Of a DNA stretch of 64,000 bases, positions 35,748-44,329 are shown piece by piece; the stretch's first letter is position 1, and every line of letters begins with the position of its first letter. Origin of the DNA: Erythrobacter sp. F6033 (lineage in GTDB: Bacteria; Pseudomonadota; Alphaproteobacteria; Sphingomonadales; Sphingomonadaceae); contig NZ_JALKAZ010000001.1 of the NCBI RefSeq assembly GCF_023016005.1, positions 682,001 to 746,000 on the forward strand, given 5' to 3'. Below the pieces are notes generated by a model that worked only from the letters and a program-made list of their open reading frames with translations, had not been told where the DNA came from and did not search any database. A program made the translations under genes and the position numbers.

Positions 35748-36386
35748 ATGGCCGGATTGAATGAACGATTGAAAGCAGCACCGGTGGTGCCTTTGATCGG
35801 AGACAGCGACGCGGACCGGGCGGTTGCCACGGCAAAAGCGCTCGGCGAGGGCGGTCTCAGCGTGATCGAGGTTGTGCTGCGCAGCGAAGGTGCGCTCGAA
35901 GGCATGAAGGCGATTATCGAGCATGGCGGCGATATGATCGTCGGTGCGGGCACCGTTCTGACGCTTGATCAGGCAAAAGAAGTCCACAAAGCGGGCGCGC
36001 AGTTCATCGTTTGCCCCGGCCTTGTCGATGAAATCGCCGAATATTGTCTTGCTGAAAGCATCCCGTTCTTCCCCGGCACAATGACAGCGGGTGAGGTGCA
36101 ACGCGCCTATGCTTTGGGCCTGCGCGATGTGAAATTCTTCCCGGCAAGCCTCGCTGGCGGTGTGCCCATGCTGAAAGCGCTGGGTTCGGTGTTCCGCGAA
36201 ATGCGCTTTATGCCGACAGGCGGCGTTTCAGCGGCGAACCTGCCCGAATTTCTTGCCTTGCCGCATGTGATGGCATGCGGCGGAAGCTGGCTCACTCCGA
36301 AAGATGCGGTCGAAGCGGGTGACTTCGCCGAAGTCACCCGGCTGGCTGCGGAAGCGGTCACCATCGCTCAGTCCGCACGCGGCTAA
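35748..36386 (+). CDS. eda: 2-keto-3-deoxy-6-phosphogluconate aldolase
   Basis: 212 aa, ATG after AAGGGATAG. TIM-barrel KDPG/KHG aldolase with VIEVVLRS, the catalytic Glu; VGAGTVLT; QFIVCPGL; and the Schiff-base Lys in RDVKFFPASLAGG. It splits KDPG into pyruvate and glyceraldehyde 3-phosphate in the Entner-Doudoroff pathway. A GGTTCC-GGAACC hairpin lies 22 bp upstream at 35706-35725. The other pathway genes are not in the window. The next gene follows in the same frame after the TAA. Confidence 0.93.
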   Translation: MAGLNERLKAAPVVPLIGDSDADRAVATAKALGEGGLSVIEVVLRSEGALEGMKAIIEHGGDMIVGAGTVLTLDQAKEVHKAGAQFIVCPGLVDEIAEYCLAESIPFFPGTMTAGEVQRAYALGLRDVKFFPASLAGGVPMLKALGSVFREMRFMPTGGVSAANLPEFLALPHVMACGGSWLTPKDAVEAGDFAEVTRLAAEAVTIAQSARG

Positions 36387-36398
36387 GCCGCCAATCGG

Positions 36399-37517
36399 CT
36401 GACTATCACCGCGCACAATATCCTTCTGGTCGGCGGCGGCCACGCGCATGTGGCGGTCCTCGCCGACTGGATCCACAATGGCATTCCGGCAGCGCGCGCG
36501 ACGCTGCTGACGCCGTCTCGCACGCTTCGCTATTCGGGCATGGTTCCAGGGTGGATCAGCGGCCAATATTCGCGCGACGATGGTCTGGTCGATCTGGCCG
36601 CACTGGCCGATAGCGCAGGCGTGGATTTGGTGTTGGAGCGATGCGAGCAAGTTGATCCCGAAGGCAAAACGGCACGCGCTTCCTCTGGTACGGTCATATC
36701 CTACGACCTTTGCTCAATCGATACGGGCGGCGTTGGCCGCGCAGCGCAAGTGTTGGGTGATGATGCACGGATATTGGATGTCCGCCCGATTGATCGCTTT
36801 GTTGATCGTATCGAAACGATCGGAACGCCCGCGCATGTAGCGGCGGTTGGTGGCGGTGCCGGAGGCGTAGAGCTTGCCTTTGGCCTACGCAATCGCGGCG
36901 GTTCTGCGCCGAGTAAAATCACTCTGGTCGCCGGAAGCGAAGGACTGCTTCCAACTTTCAATAATCCAGCTCGCGCAAAAGTTGCGAATGAGCTTTGTCT
37001 TCAGAGCATCGCGGTGATCGAAGCGGATGCGACTATCGAAGACGGAGTGCTGAGAGCGGGGGACAGCGCGATTGGGGGTGTCGATCTGATCGTCGCCGCC
37101 TTGGGCAGCGGCGCACCTGATTGTCCGAGGGAAAGCGGGCTCGCATGCGACGATCACGGCTTTATCGCGGTCGATAAGTTTCAGCGTTCTACGTCGCATC
37201 CGCACATCTTTGCTGCCGGTGATGTCGCGGCGCGGCAGGACTGCGTTGTTCCGCATTCGGGCGTCCACGCCGTCCACACCGGGCCGATCCTTGCAGACAA
37301 TCTGCGCGCTGCCGCAGCCGGGCTTCCGCCTGCCAAATCCTACACGCCGCGCTTTACCAATCTGTATCTGATGTCGACGGGCCGAGGTGAAGCAATCGCA
37401 AGCTATGGGCCTTTTGCGGCGCAAGGGCGCTGGGCGGCAAAGCTCAAACACTGGATCGACACACGCTGGCTGAACCAGTACGCGGATTTAAGCGGCACGA
37501 AGCAAGATAGCGCGTAA
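36399..37517 (+). CDS. NADH-dehydrogenase-like FAD/NAD(P) oxidoreductase
   Basis: About 372 aa. The FAD-binding motif ILLVGGGHAHVAV begins at about 36420, so translation must begin between the eda stop (36384-36386) and there. No ATG, GTG or TTG exists in that stretch; the candidates are CTG 36399 or ATC 36405. GTG 36450 would cut the motif. Further features are a second fold AAVGGGAGGVELAFGLR (near 145), and DVAARQDCVVPHSGVHAV with PHIFAAGD near 270. It resembles the SelD-fused-type and NDH-2-type reductases that pass electrons from NAD(P)H to quinone or a small acceptor. It has no C-terminal membrane segment. Possibly translationally coupled to eda, whose frame it shares. Confidence 0.75.
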   Translation: MTITAHNILLVGGGHAHVAVLADWIHNGIPAARATLLTPSRTLRYSGMVPGWISGQYSRDDGLVDLAALADSAGVDLVLERCEQVDPEGKTARASSGTVISYDLCSIDTGGVGRAAQVLGDDARILDVRPIDRFVDRIETIGTPAHVAAVGGGAGGVELAFGLRNRGGSAPSKITLVAGSEGLLPTFNNPARAKVANELCLQSIAVIEADATIEDGVLRAGDSAIGGVDLIVAALGSGAPDCPRESGLACDDHGFIAVDKFQRSTSHPHIFAAGDVAARQDCVVPHSGVHAVHTGPILADNLRAAAAGLPPAKSYTPRFTNLYLMSTGRGEAIASYGPFAAQGRWAAKLKHWIDTRWLNQYADLSGTKQDSA

Positions 37518-37562
37518 CCAATCGCGTATTCGCTGCGAACAAGGGGTTAGTCAGGCAAATAT

Positions 37563-39701
37563 ATGAAAAAACTTCTCATCATCGCCGCGCTCGCCGCGCT
37601 CGTCGCCGCATATTTCTATTTTGATCTTGGAGACAAGTTCACGATCGAAGGGATCAAAGAACAGGTCGATGGCGCGAAAGGGTTCTATGATGAGAATCCG
37701 TGGTTGGTTCTGGGCGTTTTCTTCCTGATCTATGTCGGCGTAACAGCCGCATCCTTGCCCGGCGCTGCGATACTGACGCTCGCGGCTGGTGCGCTGTTCG
37801 GCCTCGTCACCGGCACGATCCTTGTCTCGTTCGCCTCCACATTGGGCGCGACGCTTTCCTTCTTCTCCTCACGCTATGTCCTGCGCGATTCCATTGAGTC
37901 GAAGTTCGGAGAGCGTTTGAAAGCGATCAATGACGGGCTTGAGCGGGATGGCGCGTTCTATCTGTTCACGGTCCGCATGATTCCGGCGATCCCGTTCTTT
38001 GTTGTGAACCTTGTGATGGGCCTGACCCGGATCAAGACGTGGACCTATGTCTGGGTTAGCCAGATCGGGATGCTGCTGGGCACGATCGTTTATGTGAACG
38101 CGGGAACGCAGCTCGCGCAAATTGACAGCCTTTCAGGCATCGCCTCACCTGCGGTCATCGGATCGTTCGTCCTGCTTGGCATTGCCCCTTGGATTGCCAA
38201 GGCGATCATCGGCCTGATCAAGCGGCGGAAGGTCTATAAAGGCTTCAACAAGCCCAAGAGCTTTGACCGCAATCTGGTGGTGATCGGCGCGGGTTCGGCT
38301 GGCCTCGTCTCGGCCTATATCGCGGCCACGGTCAAGGCGAAGGTAACGCTGGTCGAGGCCAAGGATATGGGCGGCGATTGCCTCAACACCGGCTGTGTGC
38401 CCAGCAAGGCGCTTATCAAAAGCGCCAAGGTTGCCTCGAACATGCGTAACGCGGACCGGTATGGCTTGCAGCCTGCGGAACCCGTGGTGCCGTTCAAGCA
38501 GACCATCGCCCGTGTGATGGATGTGATCAAAGCCATCGAGCCGCATGACAGTGTCGAACGGTACACCGAGCTCGGCGTGGATGTGGTGAAGGGCTATGCC
38601 ACAATCATCGATCCGTGGACGGTCGAGATTGCCCGCGATGATGGCGAAACCCAGCGTCTCACCACCCGCAGCATCATTATCGCCAGTGGGGCGCGGCCGT
38701 TTGTGCCGCCGATCGAAGGGTTGGAAGGCAGCGGATACCTAACCAGCGACACGATGTGGGAAGCGTTCGGCCAGATGGACGAAGCACCAAAGCGCGTCGC
38801 AATCCTGGGCGGCGGACCGATTGGCAGCGAGATTTCACAAGCACTTGCGCGGCTTGGCTCGAACGTCACTCAGGTGGAAATGGCAGACCGCGTTCTGGGC
38901 CGTGAGGACGAAGAAGTCTCCGCGCTCGCTCAAAGCGTGCTCGAAGAATCCGGCGTGACCGTTCTGACCTATCACAAGGCTGTGAAGGTTGCGGGCGGCA
39001 AGTTGATTGCCGAGCATGGCGACAGCACCGTCGAGATACCTTTTGACGCGCTGATCGTTGCAGTGGGCCGCCAAGCGCGCTTGACCGGATTTGGCCTCGA
39101 AGATATCGGTGTCGACACGTCGAAAACGGTCAACACCGACGAATTTCTCGCGACCAAATTCCCGAACATTTATGCCGCTGGCGATGTGGCCGGGCCGTAT
39201 CAGTTCACCCACACCGCCAGCCATCAGGCATGGTTCGCCAGCGTCAACGCTCTGTTTGGCACATTCAAGCGGTTCAAAGCCGATTACCGCGTGATCCCGG
39301 CGGTGACGTTCCTCGACCCCGAATTTGCGCGCGTTGGCCTCAATGAGACCGAGGCGAAAGAGCAGGGCGTCGAATATGAAGTGACGACTTATGAGCTGGA
39401 TGATCTCGACCGCGCAATCACCGAAAGCGAGACGAAGGGCTTCGTCAAAGTGCTGACCCCGCCGGGCAAGGATACGATCCTCGGCGCGACGATTGTTGGT
39501 AGTCATGCGGGCGAGTTGCTCGCTGAATATGTGCTGGCGATGAAGCACAAGCTGGGCCTCAACAAAATCCTCGGCACGATCCATTCCTATCCGACCATGG
39601 CGGAGGCGAACAAATTCGCCGCGGGCAATTGGAAACGAGCCAACAAGCCGGAAAAGCTGCTCGGCTTCGTCGAGAAGTACCATTCATGGCGGCGCCGATA
39701 G
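37563..39701 (+). CDS. VTT (SNARE-associated/DedA-like) membrane domain fused to a pyridine nucleotide-disulfide reductase
   Basis: 712 aa. The N-terminal 225 residues form a TVP38/TMEM64 (VTT) membrane domain with about six hydrophobic segments (FFLIYVGVTAASLPGAAIL, FASTLGATLSFFSSRY, RMIPAIPFFVVNLVMGL). The C-terminal 470 residues are a dihydrolipoamide dehydrogenase/mercuric reductase-type flavoprotein with VVIGAGSAGLVSAYIAA, the redox disulfide GGDCLNTGCVPSK, the NAD(P) fold AILGGGPIGSEISQALAR, AAGDVAGPYQFTHTA and the C-terminal His motif HSYPTMAE. The reductase part faces the cytosol. Fusion of these two is known from proteobacterial genomes; function is unproven but implies a membrane-tethered NAD(P)H disulfide or quinone reductase. 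Confidence 0.9.
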   Translation: MKKLLIIAALAALVAAYFYFDLGDKFTIEGIKEQVDGAKGFYDENPWLVLGVFFLIYVGVTAASLPGAAILTLAAGALFGLVTGTILVSFASTLGATLSFFSSRYVLRDSIESKFGERLKAINDGLERDGAFYLFTVRMIPAIPFFVVNLVMGLTRIKTWTYVWVSQIGMLLGTIVYVNAGTQLAQIDSLSGIASPAVIGSFVLLGIAPWIAKAIIGLIKRRKVYKGFNKPKSFDRNLVVIGAGSAGLVSAYIAATVKAKVTLVEAKDMGGDCLNTGCVPSKALIKSAKVASNMRNADRYGLQPAEPVVPFKQTIARVMDVIKAIEPHDSVERYTELGVDVVKGYATIIDPWTVEIARDDGETQRLTTRSIIIASGARPFVPPIEGLEGSGYLTSDTMWEAFGQMDEAPKRVAILGGGPIGSEISQALARLGSNVTQVEMADRVLGREDEEVSALAQSVLEESGVTVLTYHKAVKVAGGKLIAEHGDSTVEIPFDALIVAVGRQARLTGFGLEDIGVDTSKTVNTDEFLATKFPNIYAAGDVAGPYQFTHTASHQAWFASVNALFGTFKRFKADYRVIPAVTFLDPEFARVGLNETEAKEQGVEYEVTTYELDDLDRAITESETKGFVKVLTPPGKDTILGATIVGSHAGELLAEYVLAMKHKLGLNKILGTIHSYPTMAEANKFAAGNWKRANKPEKLLGFVEKYHSWRRR

Positions 39702-39714
39702 AGCTTTGACGATC

Positions 39715-39748
39715 TGCGGAATGTTGGCGCTTTGTCGATCATTCCGCA
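39715..39748 (+). promoter_or_regulatory. Perfect inverted repeat upstream of the nucleoside transporter
   Basis: TGCGGAATG (39715-39723) and CATTCCGCA (39740-39748) are perfect complements over nine bases, with 16 bases between. It lies in the 95-bp gap before the transporter gene. It could be an operator for a dimeric repressor, or a transcript hairpin after the reductase gene; no T tract follows. Confidence 0.5.
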
Positions 39749-39796
39749 TAAGGTGCCAGACGAAGCGCCCGCTTGGGCGCAAAGCGGGGATACACA

Positions 39797-41086
39797 TTGG
39801 AATTGTTTGACCAGCTGCGCGGTTTGCTCGGTATCGCGGCATTGTTGAGCATTGCATGGGGCATAAGCGAGGATCGCTCTGGCAGGCCAAGCTGGCGCTG
39901 GATCGTCGGCGCGCTTGTGCTGCAAGGGGCGCTAGCATTGGTGATCGTGCGCGTGCCGTTTGTCTGGGATTTGATGGCCTATGCCAATGAAGCCGTGTCC
40001 GCGATTGAGCGGGCGACGCTGGATGGCTCATCCTATATGTTCGGCTATCTCGGCGGCGCATCGCTGCCGTTTGAACTGAAAGACGGCGCGCAGCCTCCGC
40101 TAATTATCGCGTTCCAGATATTGCCGCTGGTGATCGTGTTTTCCGCGCTGGCGGCGCTGTTGTGGCATTGGGGCGTGCTGCGCTGGCTGGTGAACGGGCT
40201 GTCGTTCCTCCTGCGCAAGTCTCTCGGGGTGAGCGGCGTTGTCGGCCTTTCTGGCGGGGCGAACATGTTTCTTGGCGTGGTGGAAAGTCCGCTGGTCGTG
40301 CGCGCCTATTTCGCGCGGATGAGCCGAGCAGAACTGTTTCAGGTCATGGTGCTGGCGATGGCGACCATCAGCGGCGCGATCCTAATTCTCTACGCCACCA
40401 CATTGCGCGATACGGTGGACGATGCCGTGGGCCATATGATTTCCGCCTCGCTGGTCTCGCTTCCCGCCGCTTTGCTGATCGCGAAGCTGATGGTGCCGGG
40501 CAAACCCGATGACGAAGCGACCGAAACCGGCAGTGAAGACAACGCCGAAGAGGGGCTCAAATACGATTCCAGCATAGATGCCATCGTCAAGGGCACGATG
40601 GACGGAATGCAGCTGTTCCTCGCCGTGATCGCGGTGATCATTGTGGTGTTCGCGTTTGTTTCGCTAGCCGATCAGGTGCTGGCGCTGTTCCCGATGGTCG
40701 GTGATGAGCCGCTATCGCTCAAGCGCATATTCGGCTGGCTGTTCGCGCCGCTAATGTGGTTGATCGGCGTGCCTTGGGGTGAAGCGCAGGCGGCGGGCGG
40801 CGTTATGGGGACCAAAGCGATCCTCAACGAATATGTCGCCTATCTGGAACTCGCTGCGCTGCCTGAAGGAACGTTTAGCCCGCGCAGCTTGCTGATTGTG
40901 ACATACGCGCTGTGCGGCGTCGCCAATCTTGCGAGCGTGGGCTTGCTTGTTTCCACTATCGGCACTTTGTGTCCTGAACGGCGCGCAGAGGCAGCGGGGC
41001 TGGGCATCAAAAGCTGGATCGCAGGCAATATTGCCACCGCGATGACAGGCGCGTGGATTGGCCTTGTTACGTTCGGTGCGACCTGA
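39797..41086 (+). CDS. CNT-family concentrative nucleoside transporter (NupC-like)
   Basis: 429 aa from TTG 39797, chosen because GGGGA lies six bases before it; an earlier TTG (39773) lacks this. Multi-span protein with the CNT core: GVSGVVGLSGGANMFLGVVE then SPLVVRAYFARMSRAELFQV, and a C-terminal gate region GGVMGTKAILNEYVAYLEL and LRGVANLASVG-like CGVANLASVGLL. Imports nucleosides with sodium or proton. Its stop overlaps the next start by one base (TGATG), so the two are co-translated. Confidence 0.9.
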   Translation: MELFDQLRGLLGIAALLSIAWGISEDRSGRPSWRWIVGALVLQGALALVIVRVPFVWDLMAYANEAVSAIERATLDGSSYMFGYLGGASLPFELKDGAQPPLIIAFQILPLVIVFSALAALLWHWGVLRWLVNGLSFLLRKSLGVSGVVGLSGGANMFLGVVESPLVVRAYFARMSRAELFQVMVLAMATISGAILILYATTLRDTVDDAVGHMISASLVSLPAALLIAKLMVPGKPDDEATETGSEDNAEEGLKYDSSIDAIVKGTMDGMQLFLAVIAVIIVVFAFVSLADQVLALFPMVGDEPLSLKRIFGWLFAPLMWLIGVPWGEAQAAGGVMGTKAILNEYVAYLELAALPEGTFSPRSLLIVTYALCGVANLASVGLLVSTIGTLCPERRAEAAGLGIKSWIAGNIATAMTGAWIGLVTFGAT

Positions 41087-41691
41087 TGTTCGATGCCAAA
41101 ATCCGCCCGCTGATCGACCCGCCGCTTAATCGATTGGGTAGGGCGATGGCACGCGTGGGGATCAGCGCGAATATGCTGACCTTTGGCGGACTGTCTTTGG
41201 GGCTGGGAGGTGCTGTGGCCATCGCTCTCGGCCAAGTGTGGATCGGCCTAGCGCTCATCGTCGCAAACAGGCTTGCGGATGGACTGGATGGTGCAGTCGC
41301 GCGTGCAAACGGACCTACGACGCTTGGCGGCTATTTCGACATTGTCGCCGACTTTGCGTTCTACGTGTCGGTTCCGCTCGGCTTTGGCGTCATGGCGGCG
41401 CAGAACACAATGTCCGCTTTGGTGCTGGTGGCCAGTTTTGTGCTGACAGGCGTCAGCTTCCTCGCTTTTGCTGTGATCGCGGCAGAACGCGGCGAAGCAA
41501 ACGATGCGCATGGAAAGAAGAGCTTTTTCTACTCAACCGGTTTAGCTGAGGGCGCAGAGACTATCGCGGTGTTTATCGCGATGTGCCTGTTCCCCGCATG
41601 GTTCGCGGTGCTCGCCTATGGCTATGCGGCGCTCTGCGTGCTGACCGTGTTTCAGCGCAGCGCTCTTGCGGTGGTTCAGTTCAAAGACTGA
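41086..41691 (+). CDS. CDP-alcohol phosphatidyltransferase family membrane enzyme
   Basis: 201 aa from ATG 41086, which overlaps the transporter stop. The family signature is complete: D-G-(x)2-D-G-(x)2-A-R-(x)8-G-(x)3-D-(x)3-D, seen as DGLDGAVAR then LGGYFDIVAD. Five or six TM segments follow. These enzymes replace CMP of a CDP-activated lipid with an alcohol such as glycerol phosphate, inositol or serine. The exact lipid product is not predictable; the neighbouring nucleoside transporter does not help. Confidence 0.88.
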   Translation: MFDAKIRPLIDPPLNRLGRAMARVGISANMLTFGGLSLGLGGAVAIALGQVWIGLALIVANRLADGLDGAVARANGPTTLGGYFDIVADFAFYVSVPLGFGVMAAQNTMSALVLVASFVLTGVSFLAFAVIAAERGEANDAHGKKSFFYSTGLAEGAETIAVFIAMCLFPAWFAVLAYGYAALCVLTVFQRSALAVVQFKD

Positions 41692-41692
41692 T

Positions 41693-42499
41693 TTAACGCT
41701 GCCCGATCTGTCCTGCGACGAGTTCGCGCAGTTCGGCAACACGCGCTGCATTTGCGCCTAAGTCGCTGCGTCCAACGCGGCTGGTGGAGCGGAAATCAAT
41801 CTCGTTTTCGCCAATGCGCGTAACCACATCATCTTTGAAACCGAACCAGAAAGTTTCGGCCACGCCTTCAACCCGGCCAGCCTCTGCATCCGGGCGGATT
41901 TCGGTAATCCCCATCTTGTCCATCGCAGCGGCGACAGCGGCCACTGCATCGGCTTTGCTTGCACCGCCGAGTGGCAGTGGGCGCAGCGTTGGGTAAGTGT
42001 CGTTGATGATCTGGGCGTGTGATTTGATGGCCAGCTCAGGATTGGACTCTTTTGTGGATGCGTACTGTTCCAGATCACCGAGCGGCGTCTGATAATTGTT
42101 CAAAGCATTTGCGCCAAACTCTTTGCGTGCAGCCCGTGTCTCTGCGGAAAAAGCGGGCGGCGTCGCCGTATCGGTTGCAACATCATGGATAGGGTTTTCG
42201 CCAGCGGTCGTTTGCGCCGAACCCAACATCAACAGCGCGCCAACCGGCATTGCCACGCCAATGGCTGGCAAGATCCAGCCTTTGCGGGGCTTCTTAATCA
42301 GCGCCATGATCAGGAGCACGAGGCAGACAACGCCGACAATGCCCAGGACCCAAAGCCCAAAGCCGCCGATCAACGTGCCGAGACCCGTTTGCCAGCCCCA
42401 CAGCCCGAACTTGGTGCCGAGTGCCGCCACCGCAAAATAGAGCGGAAGGAACACGATGAGTGCGAGGGCGAGTTTGGATTTCCATGAGACGTTTTTCAT
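41693..42499 (-). CDS. DUF1499 family membrane protein
   Basis: 268 aa. Three hydrophobic segments at about 8-28, 35-65 and 75-95 are followed by a DUF1499 domain (about 150-265; AAMDKMGITEIRPDAEAGRV then FRSTSRVGRSDLGANAARV). Family function is unknown. Convergent with the phosphatidyltransferase gene, one base apart. Confidence 0.85.
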   Translation of the reverse strand: MKNVSWKSKLALALIVFLPLYFAVAALGTKFGLWGWQTGLGTLIGGFGLWVLGIVGVVCLVLLIMALIKKPRKGWILPAIGVAMPVGALLMLGSAQTTAGENPIHDVATDTATPPAFSAETRAARKEFGANALNNYQTPLGDLEQYASTKESNPELAIKSHAQIINDTYPTLRPLPLGGASKADAVAAVAAAMDKMGITEIRPDAEAGRVEGVAETFWFGFKDDVVTRIGENEIDFRSTSRVGRSDLGANAARVAELRELVAGQIGQR

Positions 42500-42602
42500 G
42501 CGGGTTGGTTAAGCGTGCCAGAATGGATTGGCAATGGCGCTGAACAATCGGCCACTCTAGCCCGCCGTAAATTCCGGCAAGCCATCTGCGAAGCCACCTT
42601 TT

Positions 42603-44297
42603 TTAGCTCTTGTTCAACCGGTTGAGCAGTAGCACTGGCAATAGGCCTGCACCGAGCAGAATGAGCGCTGGAATTGAGGCTTCGACCAGCCGTTCGTCGC
42701 TTGCGAGCCGGTAAGTGCGGGTCGCCAGTGTTTCGAGATTGAACGGTCGCAGGATGAGAGTTGCGGGAAGTTCGCGCACGGTGTCGATAAACACGAGCGC
42801 CGCAGCGGCGAGCAGGCTAGGACGCAATAGCGGGGCGTAGATGCGGGTGAGCACGCGGGCGGGGCTCGCGCCCAAAGAGCGTGCCGCATGGTCCAGCTTA
42901 GGCGGGATTTTCGACAGCCCGCCATCCACCGAATTATAGGCTACCGTCATAAACCGTACCGAGAGCGCGTAGATCAAGATGATGCTCGTGCCAGTCAGGA
43001 GCAATCCTCCGCCATAACCGAACGTGTCGCGGGCAAAGCGGGTGATGCCAACGTCCACCGCTCCCAGCGGGGCGAGCAGGCCCACGGCGAGCAATGCGCC
43101 GGGCAGCGCGTAGCCGAGCGTGGCGACGCGGATTGATCCTTGCACAGCGCGGCTGTTTGATCGCGCCTTCGCGAATGCGAGCAGCAGGGCTGCGATCAGG
43201 CAGGTGAGCGATGTCGCGAGGCCCAGCCGCAGGCTTCCGCTGGCATATGTGCCGAGTTGACCTGCGGCAGAAAGCGCCACATCGCTGCTGGCGAGCCAAG
43301 CAAGATGCGCGGCGGGAATGCCGAAGCCCAGTAGAACCGGAAGGGTGCAGGCAATTGTCGCCAACCACTTTCCGGTAGCGGACAGTTTGATCAGTGGTTC
43401 GCGCTCGCTGGCGGAAAGCCCGTCGCGGCTGTCGCTGCGTCCTTTGCGGGTGGAAGCCTCCAGCGCGATCAACACAACGACGAACACCAGCATCATTGCC
43501 GCCAGTTTCAGCGCCGCCTGCTTGTCGCCCATCGCCAACCAGCTGCGGAAAATGCCGGTGCTGAATGTCGGGATCGCGAAATATTGCGCGACGCCGAAAT
43601 CCGCCAGTGTTTCCATCAGGACAAGCGCCAATCCGCCTGCAATCGCTGGCCGAGCGGCGGGCAAGGCGACTTTGAAAAACGCGCTGTTTGGTGACGCGCC
43701 AAGGCTGCGCGCGGCTTTGAATTGCGAATGGCTTTGCGCGGCAAAAGCTGCGCGCGCCAGCAGATAGACGTAAGGGTAAAGCACAATGCCGAGTACAAAC
43801 GCGCCGCCGCCCAAGGACCGGATCTGCGGGAAGCGATAACCGCCTGCGGTCCATCCGAAGAGATCGCGCAAGCCGGACTGCACTGGCCCGGTAAAATCGA
43901 GCAGATCGGCATAGATATAGGCGGCGATATAGGCAGGCACAGCCAGCGGTAGGATCAGCGCCCATGCCAGCATTTTGCGCCCTGGAAATTCAGCCGCTGT
44001 CACCAGCCACGCGGCGCCTGTCCCAGTGATCGCAGCGAGCCCGCCTGCAAACAGCATTAGCAATGCCGTGTTCGCCGTGTAGCGGCCCAAGACCGTGCTG
44101 GCGAGGTGCGCGATCGCCTCCATCCCGCCGCTGGGTGCGGAAACAAGGATCGCGATGATTGGCAAGCCTGCCAGCGCCGCGATCACCAACGCACCAATCA
44201 GCCAGCCATTCGCGGAAAACGAGCGGGTCGGCGCGGCGCTGGCGCTTGCCGCATCACTTGCTTCTGGCGCATCAATCTGACTAAGGCGGCTTACCAA
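42603..44297 (-). CDS. fbpB: Ferric iron ABC transporter permease (FbpB type)
   Basis: 564 aa from TTG 44297, with AAGGA eight bases upstream. Twelve TM segments in two fused permease halves; each half has the EAA-like loop that contacts the ATPase (SLGASPNSAFFKVALPAARP and SLGASPARVLTRIYAPLLRP). This duplicated layout is typical of FbpB/SfuB and ThiP. The adjacent ATPase and the FbpA-like binding protein point to ferric iron. It is transcribed away from the ATPase, with only 32 bp between the two start codons. Confidence 0.88.
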   Translation of the reverse strand: MVSRLSQIDAPEASDAASASAAPTRSFSANGWLIGALVIAALAGLPIIAILVSAPSGGMEAIAHLASTVLGRYTANTALLMLFAGGLAAITGTGAAWLVTAAEFPGRKMLAWALILPLAVPAYIAAYIYADLLDFTGPVQSGLRDLFGWTAGGYRFPQIRSLGGGAFVLGIVLYPYVYLLARAAFAAQSHSQFKAARSLGASPNSAFFKVALPAARPAIAGGLALVLMETLADFGVAQYFAIPTFSTGIFRSWLAMGDKQAALKLAAMMLVFVVVLIALEASTRKGRSDSRDGLSASEREPLIKLSATGKWLATIACTLPVLLGFGIPAAHLAWLASSDVALSAAGQLGTYASGSLRLGLATSLTCLIAALLLAFAKARSNSRAVQGSIRVATLGYALPGALLAVGLLAPLGAVDVGITRFARDTFGYGGGLLLTGTSIILIYALSVRFMTVAYNSVDGGLSKIPPKLDHAARSLGASPARVLTRIYAPLLRPSLLAAAALVFIDTVRELPATLILRPFNLETLATRTYRLASDERLVEASIPALILLGAGLLPVLLLNRLNKS

Positions 44298-44329
44298 ACC
44301 TGTAATCCTTTCACGTCCGGAAGCTTTCG

